Shown: positions 22,571 through 33,947, numbered from the stretch's first letter. The stretch: DNA of 64,000 nt from Hanleya hanleyi (GCA_036873755.1 JAVTVY010016089.1:1-64000), one strand, 5' to 3'. Numbers and translations: made by a program. The notes: generated by a model from the sequence alone, not told the origin.

Positions 22571-22858
22571 CTGACAGTGTTGCCGCTTGTGTAGGGACTT
22601 TCTGCGCAGTGTATGGAAGCGTCGGCATAACGAGAACGTCGTAATCTTTCAGGGCTGCATTATATTCACGCGTTAGCTGTTGACTCAGGTTCTGGCACCT
22701 GGCATAAAATTGCCCGGGGTAGTTGATACGCAGGTATTCCCCAAACATCATCAACACGTGCTACTTCGCGGACATATCTCGAGATCTCGTCTGACAGCCT
22801 AGGTAGAATCGATCTCTCATGGAGGAGAAATATCGACCCTTCCATCCCACTGTGTGAC
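22571..22858 (-). pseudogene. amidase-signature hydrolase, middle exon with stop
   Basis: A 288-bp exon between acceptor (ACATGCAG, ends at 22859) and a strong donor CAG|GTACGT (from 22570). The translation reads VGWKGRYFSSMRDRF, then LMMFGEYLRINYPGQFYAR, CQNLSQQLTREYNAAL and YDVLVMPTLPYTAQKVP, matching in order the region of family amidases just before the PFDVTGHPA end. TAG at 22761-22763 interrupts the frame between MSAK and HVLMMFG, where relatives continue without a break. Both flanking introns are phase 1, consistent with the other exons. Stop readthrough or assembly error remain possible. Confidence 0.82.
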
Positions 22859-23083
22859 CTGCATGTCTCAACAACAACAGGTGATCTCAGCAGAACAATT
22901 GATAACTTTGACAAGTTAAAATGTTTGGCAAGTTTGGCACATATGTATATTTGGACAAGTTATAACTGCAATATTGGCCCTTATTAATTTGATTATTTTG
23001 TCATTTTATGTAATATTATAATTGAATATCCTGTTTAACTATCTCTCTAATTTGGAACAAATTGGCAAGATATATTCACCTAC

Positions 23084-23146
23084 CGCAATCTCATATGCCT
23101 GTTTGGTAAGCGCCTTCAAACATAATTCCGTTCCAGATACGAGTTC
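23084..23146 (-). pseudogene. amidase-signature hydrolase, 63-bp exon with stop
   Basis: Short exon bounded by acceptor TTTCAG (ends 23147) and donor G|GTAGGT (from 23083). It encodes TRIWNGIMFEGAYQTGI, corresponding to the IW....EG segment of the family ahead of GWKGRY. TGA at 23091-23093 follows directly. It starts with two bases and ends with one base of split codons, exactly compatible with the next exon. TGA could derive from CGA by a CpG transition. Upstream exons with the catalytic triad were not found. Confidence 0.72.
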
Positions 23147-23539
23147 CTGAAAGAAGCAAATTATTTTTCTAACCGAGTAGCGAAAGTATTAACATCACAG
23201 TAGAAAGTGAAATGGACCTCAAGTGTCAGCGGATTTCGTGGATTTTCGATATGACTATGATATGTATGCGTTGAGGTCATATACGAGTGGCGCGCAACGG
23301 TGTCCGTGGGATTTCCCAAGTCGCGTCATAGGTTTCATCGCAGCCAAACATGCTCTTCAATATCGTAATTTGAAATGTTGCTTCCATCACTTAATGAGGT
23401 TGACCATCCATCGAATCATTGAATACATTGATGAACAACTGAGTTTTGGGAAGACGATGGAAAATCTCAGAAAGATCAGGTTAGCGCCAGTGACCAGTAA
23501 TACCAGTAACTACGCCAAAAACATCAACTATGTAACTCT

Positions 23540-23905
23540 GTCAAAGCATGAGATAAAGTTAAGGACGAGACAGGTGAAGATTTTGTAGACGAGTCGACAG
23601 CAAATTCGACTGTTGCTAAAGTTAGTAAATGTAAACAGTATGTGGTCCCTGGTTGGAATGACTGTATTGATAATCTTCATACGCATGCGCGGACTGGTTT
23701 CATCTTATGGAAGGAACATGTTAGTCCGCGTTGTGGCCCCATCAGTGATTATATGCACAGAGCTAGACGTCAGTTTAAATATGCTTTCAGGGCTTGTACA
23801 AAAAGACGAAGATTCCACACGTGCTAATAAAATAGCCGAGGCATTTTGTAATTACGACAATGTCGATTTTTGGAAGGAGGTTCGTAATGTAAATGGTAAA
23901 TTACA
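23540..23905 (+). pseudogene. CR1/L2-like LINE, endonuclease-RT linker fragment
   Basis: Encodes YVVPGWNDCIDNLHTHART, FILWKEHVSPRCGPISDYMH, RARRQFKYAFRACT and, after a 1-nt shift, KIAEAFCNYDNVDFWKEV. This linker precedes the reverse transcriptase in a common animal LINE group. The frame is cut at GGTAAATTACAAGCG by an R2 repeat. Confidence 0.78.
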
Positions 23906-24265
23906 AGCGTCTAGTCCGTCATTCATAATCCAGCCGTCGTCCATTAGAGAATATCCGCGTCCATAATCCAAAGACCTATTCCATTTTCCACATAACAGTA
24001 TTAGCACCAAATTCAAAAAGACAATCATAGTATACATAAACATAGGCTTGTTTCCTGCAAGAGAGAAGCGGTCGTCAACAGGCTCAATGATGCCGGCAAG
24101 ACATCATGATGTTCCAAAAAATATCAAATCCGTATCGCTGATCAGTATTCTTAATCCATAAATATTCGTTATAGAGTCGTCATCTAAAAAAAAAAATGTA
24201 TCTCAGTCACGCTTTGATTGTGACTGTTCATAAGGAGTACCATGAGGATCTTGAAGTACATGGGT
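23902..24265 (+). repeat. R2 dispersed repeat, copy 1
   Basis: Begins AATTACAAGCGTCTAGTCCG and includes GCCGTCGTCCATTAGAG, ATATCCGCGTCCATAATCC, AATTCAAAAAGACAATCAT and GAGAGAAGCGGTC, ending near GAAGTACATG. Other copies: 25608-25705 plus 26472-26580, 32519-32690, and 42685-43046 (minus). Non-coding. Confidence 0.78.
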
Positions 24266-24494
24266 TCATACGGCCCCTAGCCCCGGGTTAAGTGGAATTA
24301 GACACAAGCTACAAACGTAGCGCCATAGATCTTGCACGCTACGTTCGTGGCTTTGCTATCAGCATGCGATATGTATCGCCAAATTTGAGAAACTTTGAGT
24401 GGAGGCGCTTGGTGGAATAGCCCTGTTTTATAAGTTTCTGCAAATAAATGTTTTGTGACGTTGATTAAAATCATCACATTTAATACAGGATCTA

Positions 24495-24990
24495 GCAAAT
24501 GCTACTACGAGATATGTATACGCCATATGCAGGTCCCACTGGAATATTACTATCCAGAAAGGGATAGTTTACGATGTCGAAATTGTAATCATCTCTTTTG
24601 TCATAAAGTCGACGAGAGAGAATGCCCGCTTCATTTTTATAGAGATAGAGATCTAAATAAGATGTGCCTGTAGGGCTATCTGTAGTTTCCTTCAAATCCA
24701 GTGAAGGTGGATATATATCCTTCACTGCGTCATTTATATAGCGATTATCCACAGCGAGAAGATTTGTTCATATAGCGTTTGGTGAATGAGAAGGAACGGG
24801 CTTTGAATGGATCGGTTTTTAAAAGCGCCTGCATATAGTCATATTCATAAGAGAACAGATACAGGTCGGCCAACAGGGTTGCACAATTAGTACCCATTGG
24901 AATACCTATATCCTGCTGATATATTGTGTTGCCAAATTTCACATAGATATTTTTAATGAGAAATTCAAGCAACTCTATAAACAAAGAAAC
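24495..24990 (-). pseudogene. Penelope-like element reverse transcriptase fragment
   Basis: Encodes YQQDIGIPMGTNCATLLADL, YLFSYEYDYMQALL, and, in a second frame, DIYPPSLDLKETTD, SYLDLYL, LYDKRDDYNFDIVNYPF and GPAYGVYISR. These are conserved blocks of Penelope-like reverse transcriptases. The catalytic Y.DD region is broken: the first frame runs RYMNKSSRCG to a stop and the second resumes after the motif. The GIY-YIG endonuclease is absent. It lies with R2 inside the interrupted LINE. Confidence 0.8.
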
Positions 24991-25004
24991 ATCCCATGAA
25001 TGAT

Positions 25005-25612
25005 ATCGATGTTGCCTGGTACAATTGATAAAACGGAAGGGGAATCTGATATTGCTAATCTTCGGAAAAATAAATATTGTAGCCTAATTAACTCAGTTAC
25101 AGATGAAAAGCATAAAGATGAAATCTTGCACATCTTATCATCTAAAGAAGAGACTAATCATTCTGAAGTTGTACCTGTTGTGTCACCTGATATAGTTCGT
25201 GATATTATTCATGATATGAAACTTGGTAAATCGGCTGGTATTGATGAACTTACTGCTGAACGCTCGAAGTATGCTTCCGATAAATCATGTATTCACGTAT
25301 TTTTTATGTCTTAATATCATGTTACGACACGGCAGTTTGCATGGTGAGCTGACGTATGTTTCTATTATTCCGATTGCAAAGAATAAATCTAGCGACATTA
25401 CACAATCTGACAACTACAGATCAATTGCAATAGCCACGATTGTGTCCAAGATCCTTGAGCGAATAATTTTAACTGTTTGTGGAACCCACATGTACGCATC
25501 TGATTCCCAGTTTATTCCCAAGTCTGGTAGATCAACGGATCAATGTATATTTTCACCGTACTAATGGTAGTCCAGTTTATGTTTGTTTTATGGACGCATC
25601 TAATTACAAGCG
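25005..25612 (+). pseudogene. CR1/L2-like LINE, reverse transcriptase finger region
   Basis: Resumes the LINE with LPGTIDKTEGESDIANL and NKYCSLINSVTDEKHKDEIL. It then shows DMKLGKSAGIDELTAE, LTYVSIIPIAKNKSSDITQS, DNYRSIAIATIVSKILERI and STDQCIF. VYVCFMDAS, the first catalytic Asp block, follows near 25590. At least two frame changes occur. It is cut at CTAATTACAAGCG by a second R2 copy, just inside the catalytic motif. Confidence 0.82.
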
Positions 25613-25705
25613 TCTGGTCCGTCGTTCATATGATTCAGCCGTCGTCCATTAAAGAATATCCGCGTCCATAATTCGCAGACTCATTCCATATTCCATACAA
25701 CAGAC
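25608..25705 (+). repeat. R2 dispersed repeat, copy 2, first part
   Basis: R2 start (AATTACAAGCGTCTGGTCCG) through TTCCATACAACAG. It is interrupted by 766 bp of other sequence and continues at 26472. Confidence 0.7.
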
Positions 25706-26471
25706 TAGTCTTTTGTGTTAAATGCCGTCATTTTCATCTGACGACGATACAGCTCACCATTCCCCAGTGTACGACTTGTCACAGCGACACAGCTCACCAA
25801 TTACCGAGCTTTCATTGAACCCACCCACTGCCCTCAGGAGCATGTCCCCACCCCAGGGGATCTGAACCGACCCTCATACGCCACGGATTAAGAAGTGAAA
25901 CCCACATGAGCCGACCCTTAAGAAGTGAAACCCACATGAGCCGACCCTCATACGCCACGGATTTCACCCCATGGCTCATTCACCCCCATGGGTTCATTCA
26001 CCCCCATGGGTTAGTTTATAGGGATAGAGAGATCGTGTGCCCTTTCTATACTACTCATCGCGCACTAATCATCGCGCATGCGCAGTGGACCCATTCTACT
26101 GTAGGGTGAAAGCTTGGCCCATGGAATCTCATGTAGCGAAAACCCCAGGTCTCTCGTCCCAGCCTATCCCGCGCCACACCTATATGCGACCCGCTGTGCA
26201 GTGAGTAAAGTGGATGAGGAGGAGGAGGAGGAGTCGCTGTGCAGTGAGTAAAGTGGAGGAGGAGGAGTAGGACACGCCACGGATTATACTAGGGAGATAC
26301 GAGTTGTCCGAGCATTTCCATTACAGCGCTCTAGATTTGTATCTAATACCGCTTATGCCGGTGCTAGGGGCCGTGTGTTCATGCCATCCAAGTTGCCACA
26401 TGAACAGGTACAATAAAAGCGTACCTGAGATACAACACATATCACGAATCGTTAGACTTCCCTTATATGTG
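25706..26471. other. insertion within R2, no gene
   Basis: Contains 28-bp direct duplicates (AAGAAGTGAAACCCACATGA at 25892 and 25919), CACCCCCATGGGTT repeats, GAGGAGGAGGAG runs and CGCGCATGCGCAGTGG. The last resembles the satellite motif in the 36-48 kb element, so part of this insert may derive from that family. Confidence 0.45.
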
Positions 26472-26580
26472 TTGTAATTAGCACCAAATTCAAAAAAAAA
26501 AAGACAATCATATAGTATACATAAACATAGGCTAGTTTCCTACAAGAGAGAAGCGGTCAACAGTTTCAATGATGCCTTTG
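26472..26580 (+). repeat. R2 dispersed repeat, copy 2, second part
   Basis: Resumes with TTAGCACCAAATTC, AAGACAATCAT, CATAAACATAGGCTAGTTTC and GAGAGAAGCGGTCAAC. It is truncated before the usual R2 end. Confidence 0.7.
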
Positions 26581-26614
26581 TATAATGTAAATATTGTGTA
26601 TATATGGTGCAAAA

Positions 26615-27112
26615 TTCAAAAGTTCACTGTTAAGTGGGGATCTGCGTTTCCTACCCTTTTTAATGTATCTAACGGTGTAAGGCATCCCCCCGGGTCTTTT
26701 CGATTTATTTGCATGAACTTGATACTGGATTAACCATCACCAAAGTAGGCTGTAACATTGCTGGGTTATTTAAGAATCATCTGTTATATGCAGACGATTT
26801 GAGTCTGATTTACCCATCTGCTGGATCACTACAGATTTTGTAATGGGATGATTATGCTGAAACACATTATATTGTATACAATACGAAAAAAACCTGTGTA
26901 AAGGGCTATCACCTGTACAGAATTCCAAATGTTGCCCTAAATGGTAATTTTTTAACGTTTGTAGACTCATATTCCTATCTTGGACATATTTATGCGAGTC
27001 ATTTATGCGATAACCCCGATATCGAGTCACAAAAAAGGAAGCTGTGTTTTAAAGCCAACTTGTTGTTGAGGAAATTTCGTGCCAGCAGTAATGTTGTAAA
27101 GAAAACGCATGC
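26615..27112 (+). pseudogene. CR1/L2-like LINE, reverse transcriptase palm (YADD)
   Basis: Third piece of the same LINE. NVSNGVRHPPG precedes the palm, followed by VGCNIAGLFKNHLLYADDLS with the catalytic YADD. Then come LIYPSAGSLQ, HYIVYNTKKTCVK, VALNGNFLTFVDSYSYLGHIY and SQKRKLCFKANLLLRKFRA. Several stops and shifts occur. Homology fades near 27112, and the C-terminal knuckle is absent. Confidence 0.8.
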
Positions 27113-27288
27113 GCAAATCCACTAGTTGGAGTCCCATTTCACCTTCTGTCCACCAGAACAATATCAATAGCCCCTTTCTGTCACTAAGTGCGATATAGTC
27201 TGTGCATTTTATTTGCAGCTTGTGAAAAATGAACGGTTGGTTTCGCATAAACTTTTATTTTTGCAGCGTGTAAAAAAATGGTAATATA

Positions 27289-27621
27289 CACAGCCAGAAA
27301 AAGGTGATACTTATGCACCCTAAAATGATGATGACAGCATCACCAAAAAAGGTGTTGAATTAGAGCCATCACTCTTTTTCCACCATCACCTTAAACGGGT
27401 AATGGCTATCATCTTAAAAGGGTGATCAGCAATGAGTGCAAATGTTTAAGTCATCGCCATGAAAGGGTAATGGCTATCACCCTAAAAGGGTGACGACCTG
27501 GGTCATTGCCCTAAAAGGATGACGACATTGGCCATCACCCTCTTTCATCACCTTTAAATGGTGATGAACAGGCATCATCACCATAAAAAGGTAATGGGCC
27601 ATCACCCTTTTTCTGGCTGTG
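27289..27621. mobile_element. Tc1/mariner-type MITE with internal palindromic repeats
   Basis: Terminal inverted repeats CACAGCCAGAAAAAGG (27289) and CCTTTTTCTGGCTGTG-like (ends 27621) are flanked by TA on both sides (27287-27288, 27622-27623). The 333-bp interior repeats an 18-20 bp palindromic module, ATCACCCTAAAAGGGTGA and variants, at intervals of about 35-40 bp. No transposase. Confidence 0.75.
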
Positions 27622-27623
27622 TA

Positions 27624-28076
27624 CAAAATAGCCACACTTTCTACCTGAATAATCCGTCAACAATTTCTTAATTTTCTTCGTATCAAAAGTCATCATACAT
27701 GTTTCATGTACCCAGGTTCAATTCTGGACATGCACAAAATTATCTTCTATCCTTTAAAAATCGGCGCAGATTTATTGTTACAGGCGTAACTTGAGTTTGT
27801 GCAAATCCGGAGTGCACATGGTGACGCCATAATCCATGGTATCCTCGGGAATAAATGTCAATTCAAACATATGAGGACATGAGAAGCTGTATGCGATTGA
27901 CATTTGGTATTTGACTGGGCATGGGACAAGTCAACACAACCTCCTGTTATGATCTCATACGGCTTTCTTGACATCTGCCCGCGAGAACAGCACAAAAGTT
28001 TGACGTCACCTTATGCAACTGAACCTTGATACGAGAATTACGAAGAGAACTGATTTATCACATGCTCCAAGTAGCG
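27624..28076. other. no recognised gene
   Basis: No open frame with recognisable motifs and no clear repeat boundary. Confidence 0.5.
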
Positions 28077-28091
28077 TCTAATTAAAATGTA

Positions 28092-28531
28092 GACTCGTAC
28101 CTAGCCCCCAACTCACACGCACCGCTGGGGTCTAGTAAGCGACAGGCATTTTGTATTCTCTGATTGGCTGAATTACCGGTCTAAATCTAGACCGGTAAAT
28201 AGACCAATGTCAATATGTGTTGTTGTTGTTCGTGTGTATCTAGTGACCAGTACTCGTCTATGGTGCGATAAAGGGCCTTGAGCGCTACGGCCATCAATCC
28301 ACCAAGTATTATATAATTTAGATCCTTTGTAAGATTTGATGAGCGATGAGCGATTATGGTATGTTTCCTAAATAAAGCCCTCACTTCTACGACTACCACG
28401 ACGTCCAAACAAGCATGGAGGGGCATGGCGGGTGGAGAATACCATCGGCCAATCTCTGTGCAGTGCTGATTTAAAATGCCTGTTGATAACTAGTCTCCAT
28501 AGAGCGATAGCGAATTGGAGCTGGGTACGAG
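28092..28531. mobile_element. 440-bp TIR element with 15-bp target duplication
   Basis: Ends are ACTCGTACC and GGTACGAGT with further inverted matches (CGACAGGCATTTT; right arm CAACAGGCATTTTAAAT on the other strand). TCTAATTAAAATGTA lies directly outside both ends, at 28077-28091 and 28532-28546. CCGGTCTAAATCTAGACCGG near 28177-28196 is a perfect internal palindrome. No coding capacity. Confidence 0.75.
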
Positions 28532-28546
28532 TCTAATTAAAATGTA

Positions 28547-29254
28547 CAGACACTAATCCTGCTTTGAAGACGTACGCCTTCATGTAACGCTGCATTTAGC
28601 GATCAATTAAGTAGTATACATGTATTATAACCCTGGCAACTGCACCAGCTCGTTATATTAGCAATACAGGTCGTCGTTGTTGAACAGTTGGCGGTCGTGT
28701 GCTCACTCTATTACATGTACGTCTATGGTTCCGCCGCAGAGAAGACAGGTACTCACATGGAAAAACATGTATTCTATCAATATTTACCCCAAATTTACTG
28801 TGAGCCATTTTTTAGATAGGTCGGAAACAAAACTCATTAATTTCCATCAGATGTTTTGGCAGAGCTATTAGATCATTTGTTTTTCGATATTTGTGTTTAA
28901 TTCCGCTGAAGAAGTTGCCAGTGTCCTTGCGGTAATTCCAGTCCAAGTCTCCACATGAATAGCTACAATAAAATCGTGGTTAAGGATGTCCGCTGGTGGT
29001 AAATCAAAGTAATTAAATTTTTGAATAATGTGTGTTGTTGCATTCATAATTGTGTAATATTAGCAAAAAAAACAAAAAAAAACTAGAGCCTACGGGCTTT
29101 AATGAGATCTGGTAGCTAGCTTATTGGGGGATAAGTTTGTAATGAAATAAACGCACAATTATATACTTAATTTCAAGTTAGGCACAGGTGGCACCAGGCA
29201 CGAATGTATGTGGCTAAAATGCAATCAAAAGTTACATCCTGTGACAAGGTATAT
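28547..29254. other. no recognised gene
   Basis: AT-rich sequence with an A-run near 29062. No feature recognised. Confidence 0.5.
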
Positions 29255-30006
29255 GAAGGGCCGTTCGCGCCATAAACGCATCCTTACGTTTAAAATTGTA
29301 AAGCTTTAAAAAGTTTAAACGTTTAAACTTGAACCAACCAATCAGATGTTATGAACTGACATTTTCCTGTTAAAAAGCAAACGTTTCCAGTTGTAAATTC
29401 GCGACTTCAGACGTTTCGTGTCAAAAGAAAAAGTTGGTCTTTTAAAGGTTTCCGGTTAAAAGGATAACTTTTGCGGTTGTGATCGTCCAATCAGATTTTT
29501 TATTTGGGCCGCGTGTATTCCAACATCTACACCAACACGTGCAAATCTCCACTGGCAAATGTTTCCAGTATAAATTAGGTTTTGGAGAATATCTTTGGCA
29601 CCGGGACAATTTGCGCAGGACATGATGCACGGTGGGCATGAGGAATACAATATGCGCGAATATTTGTAAGGGTTATTTTGATTGGTTCAAACAGACTACA
29701 TAGCGGAAACGTTTTGCCAGTGGACACGTGTTGATGTTGAGGTTTGAACATACGCGGCAGCAATAAAAAAATCTGACTGGACGATCACAACCGGTAACGA
29801 TTTCCCTTTAAAAGTCTAGAATATTACTACTGGAAACGTTTGTCTTTTGACAGGAAACGTCTAAAGTATTGGACGTTACAACAGCAAACGTTTGCTTATG
29901 GACAGGAAAGTTCTTCCAAATGTCAATTCATGACATCTGATTGGTTGGTCCAAGTTAAACGTTTAAATTCATTAAACGTTTGGATTTATGGCGCGAACGG
30001 CCCTTC
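29255..30006. mobile_element. foldback MITE, about 750 bp
   Basis: Ends are GAAGGGCCGTTCGCGCCATA and the exact reverse complement, finishing at 30006. Imperfect symmetry continues for about 250 bp inward, including CCAATCAGATGTTATGA with TCATGACATCTGATTGG, and repeated AAACGTTT boxes. No open frame with homology and no certain target duplication. Confidence 0.85.
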
Positions 30007-30059
30007 TTAAAAGGTACCGACATATTGAAGTTGAACATACCAAAGAAAGGCAATCCTAG

Positions 30060-30141
30060 GATAAAAGTAACTCCGAAAATGGAAGCCGAAATATAGAATA
30101 TTATATCACAATGACTTCCATTTTCGGAGTTACTTTTATCG
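30060..30141. repeat. hairpin with 25-nt arms
   Basis: AAAGTAACTCCGAAAATGGA and TCCATTTTCGGAGTTACTTT are separated by about 31 bp. Arms match perfectly over at least 24 nt. No T-run or gene adjoins it. Confidence 0.88.
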
Positions 30142-30718
30142 TAGTTTATGTGAAATTGATCTTTGGAAACAATGAAAGGTAGTCCTATAATGAGGGAAGT
30201 TGCACACGTTACGCTAACCATGTGTTACCCAATTAATTTCCGTCCAATTAGACACTACAGTAAGGTGCTCATCCAACCTTGACTTAACCAAAATAGTTGA
30301 ATTTTGCTCTTTATCTTGATACATAATTCCTCCAATACGTCAGTTCGAGATTCCAGATGAACACCATCATCACCATGTTAATTTAACCAGCATAAAGAAA
30401 GCAATATGATACCTTCTTTAACATGGTATTGTTGGTGTTGCGTTTTAACTGCAAACTGACCTGTTGAGAATTCGATGGAAAAAGGGGCCAGTGGAATGAA
30501 GTCTAGGGGATTAAGGTTAGTTTGTACAGAACATACATGTACCTAGGGGTAAATAGAGATTGATTTAGTGTTATGAGTGAGAAGGGCTGGACATCAAGGT
30601 TGATGATGGTTATGTCACAAGTTAGGATAAGACAAGACATGTATTACACTTTCTGGATATCCCACAGGTTGACTGGTGGAGTACAAGATAGGAAAAGATT
30701 ATAAGATATGTTACAGCT
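30142..30718. other. no recognised gene
   Basis: Simple non-coding sequence up to the edge of the large inverted repeat. Confidence 0.5.
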
Positions 30719-31879
30719 TGCTCTTCTGAGAAAAGCAAACAGTGGCCTGCAAAGGTGATAATGAGACAATGGTAGCCAGGTTGGCTGCTATGGTAGAGCA
30801 TGTCTCACATTTACACCTAACCAGCTAAAACTGTATAATTTTCTCAGCTGAGTCCAAGCTTTGGTAAAGTGACGATACCAGTCTGCCATACTTTAGAGCG
30901 TATTCATCTCATATTTTGTGGGAAAACAATGAACAGAGTAATATGTAATGCAGATAAGGGATCAAATATATGCCAAGTGACTATTAGTGACTAAATATAG
31001 ACATACAAAAGCCTTTCAACCACTAAGGATTCCCAAAACTCATCTCTGTGGAACTACTTTCATGCAGCGTAAGGCTATCCCGTGAGTCGGTTTGCACTTT
31101 TGTCCATTCCCTACAGCATTCTAAAGAGCCTCTGGCTGACGCCAGATCTCAAACATATAGGTTGGTGTGCATTTTTTAGCTGTAGGCAACGTTAAGTGGA
31201 CTGACCCATGCTCAATTTGATAACCCAGAAATCATAGGGATAGCCCTAGTTTTGAAGTATATTCGGGAAAAATTCATATAAATATTATTTATCTTTTTCT
31301 TATGTTCTAACTGTTTGCAGATAATCACATTGTCTATCAAAATTTATCAAATTGGATGGACGTTGGTGTGCAAAATTCTCGGCTAGAAGGCTTTTAGAGG
31401 AAATCCCTATCTCTTAACCTAGGAAAGGGAGATAACCTAATAGAAAAAACAGGCACAATGGCTGCCAAAGCCAAAAACCACCAGCGGACATCCTTAAGAT
31501 ACAAATCATGGCTTAGATACAGAATATCACAAGAATCATCCTTGATGTATTTGCGAAGAATACAGTCAGAATATCGGTCTGTGTGGTCACGTGACAATAG
31601 ACGTCATGGGACAATGGACCATCTGCCTGTTTAGCGATCGTCAGTTATCGTCACACACCAGCACACTCCCCCTATAATGTAGGACAAAGTACCTCGAACA
31701 GCACTGCTAGGAATCCATATTGGCATCCATGTTGAAAGCACAGTATCACTGTGCGAAACTAAGTAGAATGTAACGTGACGTTAAATAAAGGTATTACCTA
31801 TATATAAAAATTAATTCCTTAACCTATATATATATATATATAAATATTTAACCCCATGTCTCAAACACATATATATATA

Positions 31880-31914
<35 letters not shown>

Positions 31915-32518
31915 ATAATAAAAGTAATCAAGTTGATCATTTAGTCTTATTCATTCATTCATTCTTTCCTTACGTATGTATTTATGAGTGTATATGCCTT
32001 TCTCTTGGCTGTCCCCAGTCCCCCGTCCCCTTTTGGTTATTTGCATATATTTTCGCCCCTTTCTTTACCAAACACTATATACTATACTCTCTATATATGT
32101 CCATTCTCTATATCATTGTGAAGGCGGTCCCCAGTCTCTAGTCCCCTTTGGCTCATTTACAGGTATTTGTCAAAGGTCCGTGTAACCTTGCACAATTCAA
32201 TTTTCGTTTTTTGTTTTTGGTTTCTCAAAATCAAAAAGTGAAATTTGACCGTCAATTTTTCATTTTCGTTTTTCGTTTTCGGTTTCTCAGAATCAAATAT
32301 TGAAATTTGACATTCAATTTTCAATTTTCGTTTTACTTCGCGCAAAAATGAAAATCAAATATGGAAAATTGCCTCGACTTGTCCGTTTTTCGTTTTTTGA
32401 ATTTAACTTTGACGCATCAATATTAACTGCGCACGCGCAAGGCTTCTTATCGGGGCCTGCTGAGAGAGGTAGGGTGGGGAGTGGGTGTATGTAAATTTAG
32501 GATTTGTCCTGAAAATAT

Positions 32519-32690
32519 CAAATTACAAGCGTCTAGTCCGTCATTCATAATCCAGCCGTCGTCCATTAGAGAATATCCGCGTCCATAATCCAAAGACCTA
32601 TTCCATTTTCCATATAACAGTATTAGCCCCAAATTCAAAAAGACAATCATAGTATACAAAGACATAGGCTTGTTTCCTGCAAGAGACTTT
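32519..32690 (+). repeat. R2 dispersed repeat, copy 3 (truncated)
   Basis: R2 from AATTACAAGCGTCTAGTCCG to GTTTCCTGCAAGAGA. It sits between two 36-bp direct repeats built on CTTATCGGGGCCTGCTGAGA (32446 and 32754). Confidence 0.75.
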
Positions 32691-32804
32691 ACCCCTACAA
32701 TAGGGGAAAACTCCTGTCAACCTTGTCCCAAAGGGCTAATATCGGTCCCTGGCTTATCGGGGCCTGCTGAGAGTGGTAGGGTGGGGGATTAGGAGTAGTA
32801 TAGA

Positions 32805-33370
32805 AAGCAACAGTTTTGGGGCTCCGAGCTCCGAGCTCCCGCCTGCCTCATCCTCGAGCTCCGAGCTCCCGACTACTCCATCCCCGAGCTCCGAGCTTCC
32901 GTCGTTACGCCTTAACGCCTGTCGTTACGCCTTAACGCCTGTCGTTACGCCTTAACGCCCTAGCATAACGCTTTGACACCACGATATACACAGATGAAAG
33001 AAAAACAACAACATCAAGGATGAGAGACGAGAGAACAACAACAACAACATGTTTTTTCTTTTCATATGGTTTATTCTCCCCTCCAGTACGTCATACCCAC
33101 GCTGGGGGAGCCGCGTTGGGTATGTTTACAATTCAAGGAGACTCTTGACTGCCGCATGATGGAAAAAACCCAGATACAAGTCTGTACATGCATTCCATAT
33201 GGTCCTGGAGGAGCGCTTCACTTTGACGCCTCACTCGACCCAATCGGTCCATGCAGCGTATTTGAAGTCTGGGGACTAATTTCTGTCCGCGGAGGCAGAC
33301 CGCATCACCGACAGACCAGATCACTGCGGAGGAATACATGCCCCATGCACTTGACCATCACGTGACCTCC
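32805..33370 (+). repeat. spacer repeats and diverged piece of the 36-48 kb element
   Basis: CTCCGAGCTCCGAGCTCC runs are followed by three copies of GTCGTTACGCCTTAACGCC. Then comes a segment matching 38880-39090 (TTTATTCTCC, CATACCCACGCTGGGG, AGCCGCGTTGGGTAT) and fragments resembling GACCGCATCACCG...GGAATACATG from the outer arms. Confidence 0.65.
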
Positions 33371-33947
33371 ACTTGACCTCCACATGAGACGGCGTCCTTT
33401 TTGAGATGGCGCACTCTGTTGCCGGTTTTCGCCCGTACTATAATGCATTTGACCTCGACGCCAGATTCTTACGCCAGGTCAATGTGCGGACTTATGCGCA
33501 TTGTATACTACTCATATGTGTATCAACCCTGTTGTTCTCCATATAATGCTTCACACCTACTGCACGAATGCCTACTCACTTCTGGACATGCGCAGTTGGC
33601 CCATTATAATCTAGCTCGAATGCCTGGCTCCAGGGATCTATCGTGTGGTGACACATATCTTTCCCCCTACTGGCTTTCCATATTGTGCTCCACACCTGCC
33701 TAAACAATCCGATTTGCGCTTTCCATACTACTCCGCGGACCGAAAGTGACATCAGAAGCCTTGCGCGTGCGCAGTTAACATTGATGCGTCAAAGTTAAAC
33801 TCAAAAAACGAAAAACGGACAAGTCGAGGCAATTTTCAATATTTGATTTTCATTTTTGCGCGAAGTAAAAAATTTCAATTTTTGATTTTGAGAAACCAAA
33901 AACAAAAAACGAAAATTGAATTGTGCAAGGTTACACGGACCTTTGAC

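Noticed and set aside
22666..22914. Alternative minus-strand frame across the amidase exon as an intact protein
   Set aside because: The frame with the TAG matches family motifs on both sides of the stop (GWKGRYF before, LMMFGEYL after); the alternative matches nothing.
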